Shown one piece after another: positions 62,774-64,000 of a stretch of DNA of 64,000 nt. Made by a program: the position numbers and the translations under genes. How positions within the stretch are numbered: the first letter of the stretch is position 1; every line of letters begins with the position of its first letter. The notes beneath the pieces were generated by a model that made no database searches, had not been told where the DNA came from, and saw only the letters and a list, made by a program, of their open reading frames with translations. Origin of the DNA: Brucella sp. BE17 (GTDB lineage Bacteria > Pseudomonadota > Alphaproteobacteria > Rhizobiales > Rhizobiaceae); contig NZ_CP154468.1 of the NCBI RefSeq assembly GCF_039545455.1, positions 868,001 to 932,000 of the forward strand, written 5' to 3'.

Positions 62774-62827
62774 GACATATGTCAATTGTATAATTTTACA
62801 TTTGTCGATATTTAAACGACATATGTA
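62774..62827. promoter_or_regulatory. Repeated GACATATGT sites upstream of cluster E
   Basis: GACATATGTC (62774-62783) is a perfect 10-base palindrome and GACATATGTA (62818-62827) nearly so; a looser ACATTTGTCG lies between. The two main sites start 44 bases apart (about four helical turns). They sit just upstream of the first operon gene and are candidate operators for the SorC-DhaK protein. Confidence 0.55.
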
Positions 62828-62945
62828 TATTCCGGGAGCGCAACATGCGCTTCCAAGCCCCTCAAAGAGCTATTCAATTCTTGGAATAATAATGAAGTAT
62901 TACAATTGAACGCGACGTTTCCAACCCCGCTGATCACGCCGGCAT

Positions 62946-64000
62946 CTATCCCACGACATAGTTGCGCAAGGCCTCACCCAGACGCAAAATACCCTCATCA
63001 ATCTGACTTACCGGCACGGAGGAAAAGCTGACACGGGCATGGTTGAGCTGAGGACTCTCGGCATAAAAGGGATCGCCCGGCACATATCCCACTTCGAATT
63101 TCGGTATTGCGCATTCAAGAAGAAATTTTCGAGCATCGAAACTCTCGGGAAAAGTCAGCCACGTAAACAAGCCACCAGCCGGATGTGTGAAGTGGATATC
63201 TTGCGGAAGATGCTCGCGCACGGCGCCAAGCATCACATCCCTCTTGTGCTTATAGTGTTTTCGGATTGAAGTGATGTGACCATCCAGATCATAAACATCA
63301 AGGAGATGAGACACTGCTGTCATGTTCAGGGTGCTGCATTGGGTGTCAGCGCCAAGTTTGAGCAGTGTCATTTTCTGGATGATCTCTTCGCTAGCCACAG
63401 CCCATCCAAGGCGCAAACCCGGCGACAGAATTTTCGAGAAACTGCCCAGATAAATGACGCGGCCCTCTTCATCGAGGCTTTTTAACGTAACCGGAGGCGG
63501 CGCATCGAAATACACTTCGCGATATGGAGTGTCCTCAAGGACGATCAAGTCATATTTATTCGCAAGTGCGATCAAAGCCTTGCGTCGATCAAGGCTCATC
63601 GTCACCCCTGTCGGATTATGGAAGTCCGGGATCGTATAAAGCAGTTTTGCCCTTGGGTTCTGCTTCAAGAGTGCTTCTAAGGCATCTGTATCAAGACCGT
63701 TTTCGTCCACAGCGACCGTTTCATATTGCGGTTCACAGGCTGCAAACGCGCCAAGCGCACCCAGAAAAGTTGGTGCCTCCGTAATGATCGTATCGCCTTT
63801 ATCGACGAGCAGGCGTGCCGCCAGATCAAGTCCTTGCTGCGCCCCCTGAAGGATCAGGATATTATCCATCGTGCAATCGACCTGCTCATGCTTCATCCGC
63901 TCCACGATCTGCTGGCGTAGTTTTGGCAGACCTATTGAAGATGAATATTGAAGCGCTTCCTTGCCGGACGTTTTGAGCGCTTCATCAAAAGCAGCCCTTA
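62946..64000 (-). CDS. PLP-dependent aminotransferase (LysN/MocR-like), 5' end missing
   Basis: The frame stays open to the right edge, so the gene starts outside the window. Visible features are QYSSSIGLPKLRQQIVERM, ILQGAQQGLDLAARLL, YTIPDFHNPTGVTMS, VLEDTPYREV and the PLP-lysine motif SFSKILSPGLRLGW. These are typical of class I aminotransferases of the 2-aminoadipate/aromatic (LysN, MocR C-domain) group. About 350 residues are present. Convergence or co-transcription with cluster E is unclear; a gap of 215 bases separates them. Confidence 0.88.
   Translation of the reverse strand, partial: RAAFDEALKTSGKEALQYSSSIGLPKLRQQIVERMKHEQVDCTMDNILILQGAQQGLDLAARLLVDKGDTIITEAPTFLGALGAFAACEPQYETVAVDENGLDTDALEALLKQNPRAKLLYTIPDFHNPTGVTMSLDRRKALIALANKYDLIVLEDTPYREVYFDAPPPVTLKSLDEEGRVIYLGSFSKILSPGLRLGWAVASEEIIQKMTLLKLGADTQCSTLNMTAVSHLLDVYDLDGHITSIRKHYKHKRDVMLGAVREHLPQDIHFTHPAGGLFTWLTFPESFDARKFLLECAIPKFEVGYVPGDPFYAESPQLNHARVSFSSVPVSQIDEGILRLGEALRNYVVG

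Noticed and set aside
62873..62910. TTCAATT/AATTGAA inverted repeat after the aminotransferase gene
   Set aside because: Arms are short, AT-only and imperfectly extended; it may be a weak terminator, but I would not defend it.
1..64000. Search by eye for CRISPR arrays, tRNA and rRNA genes
   Set aside because: No regularly spaced repeats, no tRNA cloverleaf-like CCA-ended segments and no rRNA-like stretches were noticed. A covariance-model scan would be needed to exclude small RNAs.

Overview
The window looks like an alphaproteobacterium of the Brucella/Ochrobactrum group. The evidence is an Omp25/Omp31-type outer-membrane protein at 3937-4665, moderate-to-high GC, the density of periplasmic-binding-protein ABC importers, and small phage genes of a kind common in Brucellaceae prophages. 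I saw no rRNA, tRNA, CRISPR array or replication origin. The region reads as accessory, catabolic DNA rather than core genome.

Layout. (1) 1-3424: a decayed prophage read leftwards. Tail genes include a tape-measure gene cut down to its C-terminus. A TIR-domain gene is inserted on the opposite strand, and a scrap of a chromosomal glyoxalase gene lies at the right edge. (2) 3654-4665: a possible 30-residue ORF and the Omp gene with its terminator. (3) 5547-18072, cluster A: an 11-gene leftward operon plus a divergent LacI regulator. It holds a sugar ABC importer (binding protein, two permeases, ATPase), a zinc dehydrogenase, a sulfofructose-kinase-like PfkB kinase, a YihT/LacD-type aldolase, an aldehyde dehydrogenase, an SDR, an enolase-superfamily enzyme and a TauE/SafE exporter. 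The set suggests a sulfosugar (sulfoquinovose-like) pathway variant ending in sulfolactate export. (4) 18572-25073, cluster B: a NitT/TauT-type importer with FAH-family, NodB-fold and isochorismatase-like hydrolases, and a divergent LysR regulator.

(5) 25075-27343: a graveyard of IS5, IS3 and IS6 fragments with a 3' scrap of etfA. (6) 27449-36922, cluster C: a GntR regulator, a Dpp/Opp-type importer, an enolase-superfamily dehydratase and two hydroxyacid dehydrogenases, apparently for an acid sugar or its conjugate. (7) 37018-39761: three IS elements abutting one another, followed to 40560 by ISL3 and IS3 remnants. (8) 40693-52975, cluster D: an AraC regulator, a carnitine-dehydrogenase-like enzyme, a tannase-family esterase, a beta-keto-acid cleavage enzyme, an SDR, a branched-chain-type importer, a GntR regulator and a MaoC hydratase, then a broken thiolase. 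The logic is to import, hydrolyse an ester, oxidise a beta-hydroxy acid and cleave the beta-keto acid.

(9) 53562-62730, cluster E: an 8-gene leftward operon with an Rbs-type importer, an SDR, DhaK and DhaL, a SorC-regulator/DhaK fusion and a second DhaL. It suggests uptake of a small polyol or ketose, oxidation and phosphorylation. (10) 62946-64000: a partial PLP aminotransferase.

The five catabolic clusters each follow the same plan: importer, a few enzymes and a dedicated regulator, with candidate palindromic operators between divergent or leading genes. Mobile-element debris marks the C and D borders.
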